In this document: piece after piece, positions 38,843 through 48,548 of the stretch
Numbering within the stretch: the first letter of the stretch is position 1
Layout: the number at the start of each line of letters is the position of its first letter
NCBI RefSeq assembly: GCF_024171785.1
Contig: NZ_JAMTCK010000015.1
Location: forward strand, 120,766 to 184,765
Direction: 5' to 3'
Source: Goodfellowiella coeruleoviolacea
Lineage (GTDB): Bacteria > Actinomycetota > Actinomycetes > Mycobacteriales > Pseudonocardiaceae
Length of the DNA stretch: 64,000 bases
Notes under the pieces: model-generated
What the model was told of the DNA's origin: nothing
The model's database searches: none
What the model saw: the letters and a program-made list of their open reading frames with translations, nothing else
Program-made: the position numbers and the translations under genes

Positions 38843-39763
38843 ATGCGTGTTTTCGTCACCGGTGCGTCCGGTTGGATTGGTTCCGCCCTGGTGCCCGAGC
38901 TGATCGGCGCCGGCCACCAGGTCATCGGCCTGGCCCGCTCGGACGCCTCGGCCGCCGCCCTCACCGCCGCCGGCGCCGAGGTGCGCCGAGGCAGCCTCGA
39001 CGACCTCGACGTCCTGCGCGATGCCGCCGCCGCCTCGGACGGCGTGATCCACCTGGCGTTCAAGCACGACATCGCCTTCTCCGGCGACTTCCCCGGCGCC
39101 GTGGCCGCGGACCGGCGCGCCGTGGAGCTGTTCGGTGAGGTGCTGGCCGGTTCTGACCGGCCGCTGGTCATCGCCTCCGGCCTGCTCGGGCTGGCGCCGG
39201 GGCAGGTGGCGACCGAACGGACCGAGCCCAGCCCCGAGCTGGCCGAGGCGGCGGGCGGCCGGCACGGCGTGGCTCAGCAGGTGGTCGCCCTCGCCGAGCG
39301 CGGGGTCCGCTCGTCCGTGGTGCGCCTCGCGCCGACCGTGCACGGCGAGGGCGACCGGGGCTTCATCGCGGAGCTGGCCGGCGTCGCCCGCGCCAAGGGC
39401 GTGTCCGGTTACGTCGGCGACGGGGCCAGCCGCTGGCCGGCCGTGCACGTGTCGGACGCCGCGCGCCTGTTCCGTCTGGCCGTGGAGCGGGCGCCGGCGG
39501 GTTCGGTGCTGCACGGGGCCGCCGAGGAGGGCGTGGCGATCCGTGCCGTGGCCGAGGTGATCGGCCGGCAGCTCGACGTCCCGGTGGTGTCCGTCGCCGC
39601 CGAGGACGCGGGCGGGCACTTCGGCTGGCTCGGCGTCTTCCTCGGGGTGGACAGCCCGGCCTCGAACGCGCTGACCCGCGAGCTGCTGGACTGGCAGCCC
39701 ACCGGCCCCGGCCTGCTCGACGACCTGGACAAGGGCCACTACACCGCCGACCCGGCCGCCTGA
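38843..39763 (+). CDS. NAD(P)-dependent epimerase/dehydratase-type SDR
   Basis: 306 residues, extended/atypical SDR. Rossmann motif FVTGASGWIGSALV at residue 4. The usual YxxxK is replaced by a region around GGRHGVAQQVV, as in SDRs of the NmrA/YwnB-like side, so catalysis may be atypical. GGGAG precedes the ATG. Controlled by the divergent TetR. Substrate unknown. Confidence 0.9.
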   Translation: MRVFVTGASGWIGSALVPELIGAGHQVIGLARSDASAAALTAAGAEVRRGSLDDLDVLRDAAAASDGVIHLAFKHDIAFSGDFPGAVAADRRAVELFGEVLAGSDRPLVIASGLLGLAPGQVATERTEPSPELAEAAGGRHGVAQQVVALAERGVRSSVVRLAPTVHGEGDRGFIAELAGVARAKGVSGYVGDGASRWPAVHVSDAARLFRLAVERAPAGSVLHGAAEEGVAIRAVAEVIGRQLDVPVVSVAAEDAGGHFGWLGVFLGVDSPASNALTRELLDWQPTGPGLLDDLDKGHYTADPAA

Positions 39764-39786
39764 CCGGCGTCAGTGCCCGCTCGCGG

Positions 39787-40344
39787 TCATCGCGTCGGCG
39801 GGTCCGGGGTGGCCGCCAGTTCGGCCTCCAGTTCGGCGATGGTGCGCACCAGCCAGGCCCGGTCGGCCCGGCTGGTGGCGCCGGCCAGGGTCAGCATGCC
39901 CCGGCGGAACCGGTCGGTCATGTCCCGGGCCCGCAGTGGTCGGCCCTGCTCGTAGAAGTAGCTCGCCGGCTGGTCCATGAACTCCAGTCGCCGCCGCAGC
40001 ACCCGGATCTGGTCGGCCGGGTCGGGCAGGTGGCCGAGGAAGGCCAGCAGGGTCAGGAACGAGTTCCGGTCGGTGATCTCGACCGGTGCTGGATCGCGCA
40101 GGCGGCGCAGCAGTTCGGCCCGGCCGCTGTCGGTCAGCGTCAGCACGTTCCTCGGGGTGGCTCCCGCGCCTGGTTCGGTGTGCTTGGTGAGGTGCCCGGC
40201 GGCCTGGAGCCGGTTCAGCGCCGGGTACAGCGCGCCGTCGCTGACCGGCCGGATGTGCCCGCTCAACCCGGAGAGGCGTTGCCGCAGGTCGTAGGCGTGC
40301 AGCGGGTGCTCGTAGAGGAACCCGAGGATGCACAACGTCAGCAC
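39787..40344 (-). CDS. PadR-family regulator
   Basis: 185 residues. N-terminal winged helix LCILGFLYEHPLHAYDLRQR, GALYPALNRLQAAGHLTKHT, VLTLTDSGRAEL; helical C-terminal part. GTG at 40344. Divergent from the alpha/beta hydrolase, with a 26-bp perfect palindrome between, so autorepression and hydrolase control are likely. Confidence 0.93.
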   Translation of the reverse strand: MLTLCILGFLYEHPLHAYDLRQRLSGLSGHIRPVSDGALYPALNRLQAAGHLTKHTEPGAGATPRNVLTLTDSGRAELLRRLRDPAPVEITDRNSFLTLLAFLGHLPDPADQIRVLRRRLEFMDQPASYFYEQGRPLRARDMTDRFRRGMLTLAGATSRADRAWLVRTIAELEAELAATPDPPTR

Positions 40345-40385
40345 GAACCCTCCTGCCGTTCTGTGTCACCGGTGATGGTAGCTAC

Positions 40386-40411
40386 CTCTAATCGAGTGCA
40401 CTCGATTAGAG
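40386..40411. promoter_or_regulatory. 26-bp perfect palindrome, PadR operator
   Basis: A perfect inverted repeat centred between 40398 and 40399; the central 20 bp are TAATCGAGTGCACTCGATTA. It lies 41 bp from the PadR start and 32 bp from the hydrolase start. Confidence 0.85.
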
Positions 40412-40443
40412 TCACCCGGCACGGCCAACGGGAGGAGCACGTG

Positions 40444-41295
40444 ATGACCACAGCCCAGCCAGCGCGGACCAGCTACCTGAGCACGCCGGCGGGACACCGG
40501 CTGTCCTATGTGGACTTCGGCGGTCCGGGGCGGCCGATCCTCGCCCTGCACGGCGCCTACGGACGGGCGCGGGCGTTCGCCGCGCTCGCCGACCGGTTGG
40601 GCCCGGACCACCGGGTGATCGCGGTCGACCAGCGCGGCCACGGCCGGTCCGACCACCCCGGCGACTACGGCCGCGACGCCCACCTGGACGACACCGCGAG
40701 CGCCATCGAGCGGCTGGGGCTCGCACCGGCCGTCGTGCTCGGCCACTCCCTCGGCGGCATCAACGCCTACCAACTGGCGGCCCGGCGGCCGGACCTGATC
40801 GCCGCCGTGGTCGTGGTGGACATCGGGGCGGAGATCGACGTGCCCGAGGACACCGCCATCCGCAACCTGCCCAGGCGGTTCCCCACCCTGGCCGCGCTGC
40901 GCGCGGCGATCGCGTCAGCCGTGGTCTTCGGCGAGGTGGCGCACTTCACCGAGAGCGCGGTCGAGGACGAGCACGGCTGGGGCTTCCTCTGGGACGCCGC
41001 CGAGGTGCACCAGACCAAGCGGGCCGTGTGCGGCCGGTGGTGGGACGACTGGACCGGCAGCGGCCAGCCGGCGCTGCTGGTGCGCGGCGGGGCCAGCCCG
41101 GTGGTCCCACCCGACCAGGCCGAGGCCCTGGTCGCGCGCCGCCCCAACACCCGCCTGGTCACCATCGACGACGCCGGCCACGACCTGTACCTCACCCACC
41201 CCGACCAGCTGGCCGCGGCGGTGCGGAGCTTCCTGGCCGGCCTGCCCGGCGTCGGGCCGGGCGCGCAGGGGCCGGCCGGTCATGGGATGCGGTAG
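40444..41295 (+). CDS. Alpha/beta hydrolase
   Basis: 283 residues. Oxyanion region ILALHGAYG, nucleophile elbow GHSLGG (Ser near residue 102), acid in the RGGASPVVP region and catalytic His in DAGHDLYLTHP. GGAGGAG precedes the ATG at 40444 (GTG at 40441 is also possible). Substrate unknown. Its end overlaps the response-regulator remnant by 16 bp on the opposite strand. Confidence 0.92.
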   Translation: MTTAQPARTSYLSTPAGHRLSYVDFGGPGRPILALHGAYGRARAFAALADRLGPDHRVIAVDQRGHGRSDHPGDYGRDAHLDDTASAIERLGLAPAVVLGHSLGGINAYQLAARRPDLIAAVVVVDIGAEIDVPEDTAIRNLPRRFPTLAALRAAIASAVVFGEVAHFTESAVEDEHGWGFLWDAAEVHQTKRAVCGRWWDDWTGSGQPALLVRGGASPVVPPDQAEALVARRPNTRLVTIDDAGHDLYLTHPDQLAAAVRSFLAGLPGVGPGAQGPAGHGMR

Positions 41296-41561
41296 CCCAC
41301 GCCGGTGACGGTCTCGATGACCGGCGGGTCACCCAGGCGGCGGCGCAGCCCGGTGACGGTCACCCGCAGCACGTTGCTGAACGGGTTGACGTTCTCGTCC
41401 CACGCCCGTTCCAGCAGCTGCTCGGTGCTGACCACGGCGCCGTCGGCCAGCAGCAGCTCCTCCAGCACCGCGAACTCCTCTTTGGACAGTCGAATTGGAC
41501 TGCCGTCGCGAACCACCTGGCGCCGCGCCGGATCCAGCCGGATGCCGGCCCGGCACAGCAC
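41280..41561 (-). pseudogene. Remnant of an OmpR-type response regulator (output domain only)
   Basis: 93 residues forming a complete OmpR/PhoB winged helix (LDPARRQVVRDGSPIRLSKE, VLEELLLADGAVVSTEQLLE, VTGLRRRLGD, VTGVGYRIP). The receiver domain with its phospho-Asp is missing: upstream is only a Pro/Arg/Gly-rich GC stretch (41562-41628). No histidine kinase is nearby. Either a decayed two-component regulator or, less likely, a stand-alone DNA-binding protein. Confidence 0.65.
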
Positions 41562-41628
41562 GGGCGGGGCGGCCGGGCGGGAGCGCCGGCCCAGCGCCCG
41601 GCACCCCCCGGGGGGTCGGCGGAGCCGG

Positions 41629-42009
41629 TCAGCGGTCGCGGCGCACCGCGATGCGGACGGTGATCTCGTTGAGCGCTTCCTGGTACTCGGGGGACGGGCG
41701 CATGGTGGCCGCCAGCCGGAGCTGGGCCTGCGCCTCGGGCAGCCGGCCCTGGCGTTGCAGGGTTCGGCCGAGCGCGAACCGGGCGTAGTGGTCGCTGGGG
41801 TCGCGGTCGAGCAGTTTCCGGAACGTCTGCTCGGCCCGCCGCAACTGGGCCGAGCCCAGGTAGGCGCGCCCGGCGAGGAGCAGCACGCTCTTCGCGTCGG
41901 GCTCCGCGTCGAGCACCGGGCCCAGTTCGCGCAGTGCGTCCAACGGACGCCGCTGGGCCAGCAGGGCCTCGGCCCGACGGAATGCTTCGAACGTGCCGTC
42001 GGAATTCAT
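41629..42009 (-). CDS. Tetratricopeptide-repeat protein
   Basis: 126 residues with about three TPR-like helical pairs (FEAFRRAEALLAQRRPLDAL, AYLGSAQLRRAEQTFRKLL, ALGRTLQRQGRLPEAQAQLR). Cytosolic, probably a scaffold. ATG at 42009 fits the leaderless promoter; the longer frame is rejected. Confidence 0.85.
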   Translation of the reverse strand: MNSDGTFEAFRRAEALLAQRRPLDALRELGPVLDAEPDAKSVLLLAGRAYLGSAQLRRAEQTFRKLLDRDPSDHYARFALGRTLQRQGRLPEAQAQLRLAATMRPSPEYQEALNEITVRIAVRRDR

Positions 42010-42016
42010 TGTTTCC

Positions 42017-42022
42017 ACGCTA
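42017..42022 (-). promoter_or_regulatory. -10 element (TAGCGT) of the TPR gene
   Basis: On the minus strand TAGCGT ends 7 nt before the ATG at 42009. Confidence 0.55.
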
Positions 42023-42253
42023 CGCACGCATTCCCGGTTTTTCGACCGCCGTCTGGATGGCGGGACGACCAGCGACAATGACCGGCTCGAACGCTGGGTA
42101 ACCGTTCGGTGCGGTTCGCCGGTGCACTGCGGACCGTCCACTGCGACCCGTCGAAATGGGACGACCGGTGCGGTGACCGGGGGCGAGAGCGAACGGTTGC
42201 CGGAAACGGGCCGGGTGTGGACGGCGGGACCCGCCCACACCCCGGCGCGCGGC

Positions 42254-42748
42254 TCACTCCTCGTCGTTCTCCGCGCTCGCCTGCATGTTCAGCCGCTGCA
42301 CCAGCCACTCGTCAAAGTCCATGGACGCCTGCACCCAGTTGGCGGTGGTCCCCACGAAGTGGTCGTAGGTCACCCCGACGCTGATGATCAGCGCGGCCTC
42401 GCCCACCACCCGGACGGTGCCGTCGTCCAGGGTGCGGGTGTACACCTTGGGCCACAGCGTGTCCCGGTTCCACTCGTCCACCGCCATCAGCAACTCGGCC
42501 TTGCGCTCGATCGGGTAGGGCCGGTTGTAGAAGGTGCGGATCGTGTACAGCTCGTCGTCCTGGAACAGGTAGTAGATCCGGAAGTCCTTCCGGGCCATGC
42601 ACACGTCGCCGTCCTCGTCGACGACGTAGTCGATCTCGTTCTCCTCCAGCAGATCCCTGATCAGCGCCTGGTCCGGGATGATCACCTCGGGCTGCTCCGG
42701 CATCGGCTGGCCACCGATCTCGGAGTTCGAGGACGGTCCCATGCTCAC
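42254..42748 (-). CDS. YbjN-domain protein
   Basis: 164 residues. Single YbjN domain (type III secretion chaperone-like fold): YVVDEDGDVCMARKDFRIYY, DELYTIRTFYNRPYPI, WNRDTLWPKVYTRTLDDG. Function in actinomycetes is unknown. GTG at 42748 has AAGGGAG 7 nt upstream; the ATG two codons later is the alternative. Very acidic C-terminus (ENDEE). Confidence 0.88.
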   Translation of the reverse strand: MSMGPSSNSEIGGQPMPEQPEVIIPDQALIRDLLEENEIDYVVDEDGDVCMARKDFRIYYLFQDDELYTIRTFYNRPYPIERKAELLMAVDEWNRDTLWPKVYTRTLDDGTVRVVGEAALIISVGVTYDHFVGTTANWVQASMDFDEWLVQRLNMQASAENDEE

Positions 42749-44379
<1,631 letters not shown>

Positions 44380-44431
44380 CCGGCGCCCAGCAGTGACGCA
44401 GCAGCAGGCGATTCGGGAGAGTTGAGCCACG

Positions 44432-44980
44432 GTGCCCGCACGCGAGCACGATCGGGATCGGCGTCGTCGGGGAACCACGGGTTCGTCGACTGGTTCCTCG
44501 ACGCGCCGGCCCAGGCGCGCCCGGCGCACCCCCACCCGGACGGGTCGGCTGGCGGCGCGGGTCCGGCCGGCCGGACGCGGCGGCGTGGGCACGGGTGGCG
44601 CGTTCGGCATGTCGGGCACCCGGCAGGCCGCCGTGATCGCCATGGTCGCCTGCGCGCTCGTGCTGAGCATCGCGGTGCCGCTGCGCACCTACTTCGCGCA
44701 GCGGGCCGAGCTGCGCGAGGAGACCGAGCGCCAGCAGCAGCTGCGTGACGACGTGGCCGCGTTGGAGCAGCGCAAGCAGCAGCTGTCCGACCCGGCGAAG
44801 GCCGAGGCCGAGATCAGGGACAAGCTGCACTACGTGCGGCCGGGGGAGACCCCGTACGTGGTGCAGTTCCCCGACCAGGCCAACCAGAACAACCAGCAGC
44901 AGCCGGCGAGTCAGCAGCCGGCCGAGGAGAAGGCGTGGTACGAGCAGCTGTGGGCGTCGGTGACCGGGAGCGGCCAGTGA
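44432..44980 (+). CDS. Septum formation initiator (FtsB/DivIC family)
   Basis: 182 residues. Arg-rich cytoplasmic tail of about 60 residues, one membrane segment (QAAVIAMVACALVLSIAVPL), a coiled coil (RAELREETERQQQLRDDVAA) and the FtsB/DivIC motif DPAKAEAEIRDKLHYVRPGE. A Gln/Asn-rich stretch precedes the end. Part of the divisome; matches Rv1024. Its stop overlaps the next GTG (GTGA). Confidence 0.92.
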   Translation: MPAREHDRDRRRRGTTGSSTGSSTRRPRRARRTPTRTGRLAARVRPAGRGGVGTGGAFGMSGTRQAAVIAMVACALVLSIAVPLRTYFAQRAELREETERQQQLRDDVAALEQRKQQLSDPAKAEAEIRDKLHYVRPGETPYVVQFPDQANQNNQQQPASQQPAEEKAWYEQLWASVTGSGQ

Positions 44981-45567
44981 ACGAGTCACCGGAGTCCGCC
45001 GAGCCGCGGGAACCGCACGGACCGCAGGACGGGTCGCGCGGGCCGCGCGAGCCCCGGGTGCCGGCCGAGCCGCCCGGGTCGCGCGGGCTGGAGCCGGTCA
45101 GCGAGCACGACCGCGCCGTGGTGACCGAGCAGCTGGGTCGGCCGCCCCGGGGCATCCGGGCCATCGCCTACCGCTGCCCCAGCGGGCACCCGGGCGTGGT
45201 GCAGACCAACCCCCGGTTGGAGGACGGCACCCCGTTCCCCACGCTGTACTACCTGACCTGCCCCCGGTTGTGCTCGCTGGTGAGCCGGCTGGAGTCGACC
45301 GGGGTGATGCGGGAGATGACCGAGCGGCTGGCCACCGACCCGGACCTGGGTCGGGCCTACCTGGACGCGCACCGCTCGTACCTGGCGCAGCGCAACGCCA
45401 TCGAGTCGCTGGGCACCGAGGTCAGCGCGGGCGGAATGCCTGGACGGGTGAAATGCCTGCATGTTCACGTTGCGCATTCGTTGGCGTGCGGACCCGGCAT
45501 TAATCCAATCGGGGACGAAACCCTGGAATTGTTGGCCGACAGTTGGCCCCAGGGTGACTGCGCGTAG
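44977..45567 (+). CDS. DUF501 protein
   Basis: 196 residues. After a Pro/Arg-rich start, the DUF501 core: RAIAYRCPSGHPGVVQTNPR, PTLYYLTCPRLCSLVSRLES, GGMPGRVKCLHVHVAHSLAC and NPIGDE. Conserved Cys/His suggest metal binding. Function unknown; always near eno/ppx in actinobacteria (Rv1025). GTG at 44977 is coupled to the FtsB/DivIC gene. Confidence 0.92.
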   Translation: MNESPESAEPREPHGPQDGSRGPREPRVPAEPPGSRGLEPVSEHDRAVVTEQLGRPPRGIRAIAYRCPSGHPGVVQTNPRLEDGTPFPTLYYLTCPRLCSLVSRLESTGVMREMTERLATDPDLGRAYLDAHRSYLAQRNAIESLGTEVSAGGMPGRVKCLHVHVAHSLACGPGINPIGDETLELLADSWPQGDCA

Positions 45568-45773
45568 CTTCCTGTGAATTCACTGAGAATTCATCACGCG
45601 CGCCGGTCAACGCAATGATTGCCAGCACACAAAGATTTAGCCTGCTGTGCGGTTGCGTATGGCATGACGGCCGCGAGTAGGGCATCGTGGTCAACCAGCA
45701 GTGAATACGGCGCAGCGGGACGCGGCCGGGTCGCGCGTGGGCAGCGGCGACCGGCGTGAGGAGTGGGTCTGAC
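45568..45773 (+). other. AT-richer promoter region of the second transglycosylase
   Basis: About 200 bp with clearly lower GC. GTGAATTCAC (45574-45583) and GAATTCATCAC (45587-45597) form an imperfect inverted repeat. TAGCCT at 45638-45643 is a possible -10 box. No c-di-AMP riboswitch core is visible. Confidence 0.4.
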
Positions 45774-47189
45774 GTGGCAGTGCCGAGAGGGAGAAGCGGG
45801 AAGCACCGCAAGTCCACCAGGTCGGGGCAGTCATCGCAGTCGCCAGGAGCGCAGACCCAGCCGCCCGGCGCCACCGCGCGCCGGCGTGGGCTCTCGCCCC
45901 GCCAGTGGGGGCTCGCGGCCACCGCGGCCACCGCGCTGCTCGCGCCGCCGGCCATGTTCGGCACCGGCGTGATGGACTGGGTCAACCTCGCGGACAGCAC
46001 CGCGCTCAACGCCTACCCGCCGGGGCCCGGCGACATCCTGGGGCTGCTGCGCACCAAGAGCGCGCAGGACCCGGAGCTGGCCGCCAACGGCAGCCTGCCC
46101 GAGGTCGGCCAGCTCAGCCAGGAACTGTTGGACCTGGCCCAGAACCCCCCGGCGCTGGCCGCCGGCGCCGCCGACCTGCCGGCCGGCCCGCTGGGCATCC
46201 CCGGTGTGGTGCTGGACGCCTACCGCCGGGCCGAGCAGCGGATGGCCGTCGACGTGCCCACCTGCCACCTGCGCTGGTCGCTGCTGGCCGGCATCGGCCG
46301 CATCGAGTCGGGCCACGCCCGCGGCGGTCGGGTGGACGCCAACGGCACCACCGTGCAGGCGATCCTCGGGCCGCAGCTGTCCGGTGGCCCCAAGTTCGCG
46401 GCGATCCGGGACACCGACGGCGGTCGCTACGACCGGGACACCGCCTGGGACCGCGCGGTCGGCCCGATGCAGTTCATCCCGTCCACCTGGGCCCGCTACG
46501 CCAGCGACGGCAACGGCGACGGCGTGCAGAACCCGCACAACATCTACGACGCCTCGCTGGCCGCCGGCTACTACCTGTGCGCGGGCGGCGGCGACCTGAG
46601 CGATCCGGCCCAGCGGGCCAGGGCGGTGTTCCGCTACAACCACTCGGACAGCTACGTGCGGACCGTGCTGGTGTGGGCCGACGCCTACGCGGCCGGGGTG
46701 ACCCCGCTGCCCGGCGACTACGGCCAGGCGCCCGGCGACCTGACCAACCCGGGCCTGCCGGTGTCCAACGGCGACCCGGTGGCCCCGGCCCAGCCCGGCA
46801 CCGAGGTGCCGGCCGGCACCACCCAGCCGACCACCACGTCGCAGCCGGGCCAGACCACGTCGGCGCCGCCCAGCAGCACGTCGTCCACGTCGTCCACGCC
46901 GTCCACCACCGGCAGCACCCCGTCCACGACGACCACGCCGTCGACGATCACCACCACGATCACCCTGCCGCCGAGCAGCTCGTCCAGTTCGAGCCCGTCC
47001 ACCAGCACCTCGCCCAGCTGCCCCGACCCGACCGACTCCAGCGCGCCGAGCACCACGCCCACCGGCGAGACCACGCCCAGCTTGCCCGCGCCGGACGACC
47101 CGTGCGCACCGGAGACCTCGGTCAGCGGCAGCGCGGTGCCGTCCTCGTCCACCCAGCTGCCCAGGACTTCGTCCCCGGTCGCGTCCTAG
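45774..47189 (+). CDS. Secreted/anchored lytic transglycosylase with Ser/Thr-rich tail
   Basis: 471 residues. Basic N-terminus, hydrophobic segment (GLAATAATALLAPPAMFG), an SLT2/MltB-like domain (LAGIGRIESGHARGG with catalytic Glu near 178, DRAVGPMQFIPSTW, AAGYYLCAGGGDL), then about 130 residues very rich in Ser/Thr/Pro, a probable wall-spanning or glycosylated stalk. GTG at 45774 has GAGGAG about 10 nt upstream; GTG at 45756 has none. It lies between DUF501 and ppx, where M. tuberculosis has no such gene. Confidence 0.88.
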   Translation: MAVPRGRSGKHRKSTRSGQSSQSPGAQTQPPGATARRRGLSPRQWGLAATAATALLAPPAMFGTGVMDWVNLADSTALNAYPPGPGDILGLLRTKSAQDPELAANGSLPEVGQLSQELLDLAQNPPALAAGAADLPAGPLGIPGVVLDAYRRAEQRMAVDVPTCHLRWSLLAGIGRIESGHARGGRVDANGTTVQAILGPQLSGGPKFAAIRDTDGGRYDRDTAWDRAVGPMQFIPSTWARYASDGNGDGVQNPHNIYDASLAAGYYLCAGGGDLSDPAQRARAVFRYNHSDSYVRTVLVWADAYAAGVTPLPGDYGQAPGDLTNPGLPVSNGDPVAPAQPGTEVPAGTTQPTTTSQPGQTTSAPPSSTSSTSSTPSTTGSTPSTTTTPSTITTTITLPPSSSSSSSPSTSTSPSCPDPTDSSAPSTTPTGETTPSLPAPDDPCAPETSVSGSAVPSSSTQLPRTSSPVAS

Positions 47190-47258
47190 CGACCGCGCGG
47201 ATCGGCCGGCGCAGCCGGGCGAGAGCGGTTGAATGGCACGGTCGCGTCCTAGCGACCG
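47176..47258. repeat. Exact 20-bp hairpin duplicated at a stop codon
   Basis: CGGTCGCGTCCTAGCGACCG occurs at 47176-47195 and again at 47239-47258. Each copy is a 7-bp hairpin. The first contains the TAG stop of the transglycosylase; the second is 63 bp later with a TAG in the same frame. May act as paired terminators. Confidence 0.85.
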
Positions 47259-47346
47259 GGGGGCGTCCAGCCCGGCACGTCCTGACCTCGGCTGCGGCGA
47301 CTACCGTTGCGGTGTCGGCTTGTCGTTGCAGTGTGGGAGGACGTGC

Positions 47347-48306
47347 ATGGCCAGGGTGGCCGCGATCGACTGTGGGACCAACTCCATCCGGCTGTTGGTC
47401 GCCGACGTCACCGGTCGCGAGGACGGCGGGTTCTGGCTGCGGGACGTGCACCGGGAGATGCGGATCGTCCGGCTGGGCCAGGGCGTGGACGCGACCGGTG
47501 TGCTCGCGCCCGAGGCACTGGCCCGGACCAGGGCGGCGCTGGTCGACTACGCGGCGGTGCTGCGCCGCAGGGGTGCCGAGCGGGTGCGCATGGTGGCCAC
47601 CTCGGCCACCAGGGACGCGGCCAACCGCGACGAGTTCTTCGCCATGACCGAGGCGGTGCTCGGCGCGCCCGCCGAGGTGATCACCGGGGACGAGGAGGCC
47701 AGGCTGTCGTTCGTCGGCGCGGTGGCCGACTGCGCGCCCGAGGACGGGCCGTTCCTGGTGACCGACATCGGCGGTGGTTCCACCGAACTGGTTCTCGGCA
47801 CGTGGGACGGGACCACCGCGGCGGTGAGCGCGGCGCGCTCGGTGGACGTGGGGTGCGTGCGGCTCACGGAGCGTTGCCTGCACTCCGACCCGCCGGCTGA
47901 GGCCGAGGTGGCCGAGGCGGTCGAGGTGGCCGAGGCCGCGCTGGCCGAGGCGTTCGCCGCGGTGCCGGTGGAGCGGGCGCGCACCTGGATCGGGGTGGCC
48001 GGCACGGTCACCACGCTCACCGCGGTGGCCCGCGACCTGCCCGCCTACGACCCCGAGCAGACCCACCTGGCCCGGCTTCCCCTCGACGACCTGCGGAAAA
48101 CAGTGTCCGATCTGCTGGGGTCCACGCACGCGCAGCGGGCCGCGATCCCCACCATCCACCCGGGGCGGGTGGACGTGATCAACGGTGGGGCGATCGTCGT
48201 GCGGGTGCTGGCCGAGCAGTTGGCGCGGCGGGCGCGGATCACCGAACTGGTCACCAGTGAGCACGACATCCTGGACGGCATCGCGTTCTCGATCGCCCAG
48301 CAGTAA
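47347..48306 (+). CDS. ppx: Ppx/GppA-family phosphatase
   Basis: 319 residues, actin-like ASKHA fold. Motifs AAIDCGTNSIRLLV, TSATRDAANRDEF, TGDEEARLSF, VTDIGGGSTELVLG and GVAGTVTTL. Exopolyphosphatase or pppGpp phosphohydrolase; short single-domain form as in Rv1026. GGGAGGA precedes the ATG at 47347. Confidence 0.94.
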   Translation: MARVAAIDCGTNSIRLLVADVTGREDGGFWLRDVHREMRIVRLGQGVDATGVLAPEALARTRAALVDYAAVLRRRGAERVRMVATSATRDAANRDEFFAMTEAVLGAPAEVITGDEEARLSFVGAVADCAPEDGPFLVTDIGGGSTELVLGTWDGTTAAVSAARSVDVGCVRLTERCLHSDPPAEAEVAEAVEVAEAALAEAFAAVPVERARTWIGVAGTVTTLTAVARDLPAYDPEQTHLARLPLDDLRKTVSDLLGSTHAQRAAIPTIHPGRVDVINGGAIVVRVLAEQLARRARITELVTSEHDILDGIAFSIAQQ

Positions 48307-48339
48307 CCTCCGCTCGCTAACGGACGGTTACGGCTTGGT

Positions 48340-48373
48340 GTCCGCCCATACCGCATCAGGCGGACGAAAAAAA
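48340..48373. other. Hairpin followed by A-tract after ppx
   Basis: GTCCGCC (48340-48346)/GGCGGAC (48359-48365) then seven As. Polarity is wrong for a classical terminator of ppx (it would need Ts), so its role is unclear. The rest of 48307-48548 should hold the peptide-importer promoter; no box is convincing. Confidence 0.4.
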
Positions 48374-48548
48374 GGGGCTAGACGGACGACATGTGACCGA
48401 TCGTGACGACTTTGTGACCCATTAGCACGTGATCGCTGTTACTGCATCCAGTTAACGTCCTCTCACACTTCTGGGGGCGGGCTCGCCCCGGCCCGCTCGG
48501 CCCGCCTTGTCGGCTCGGCCGTGGGTCTGTACTTGTGGGAGGGGACCC

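Noticed and set aside
48340-48373. Intrinsic terminator of ppx
   Set aside because: The hairpin is followed by As rather than Ts on the coding strand, so it is not a standard terminator for ppx.
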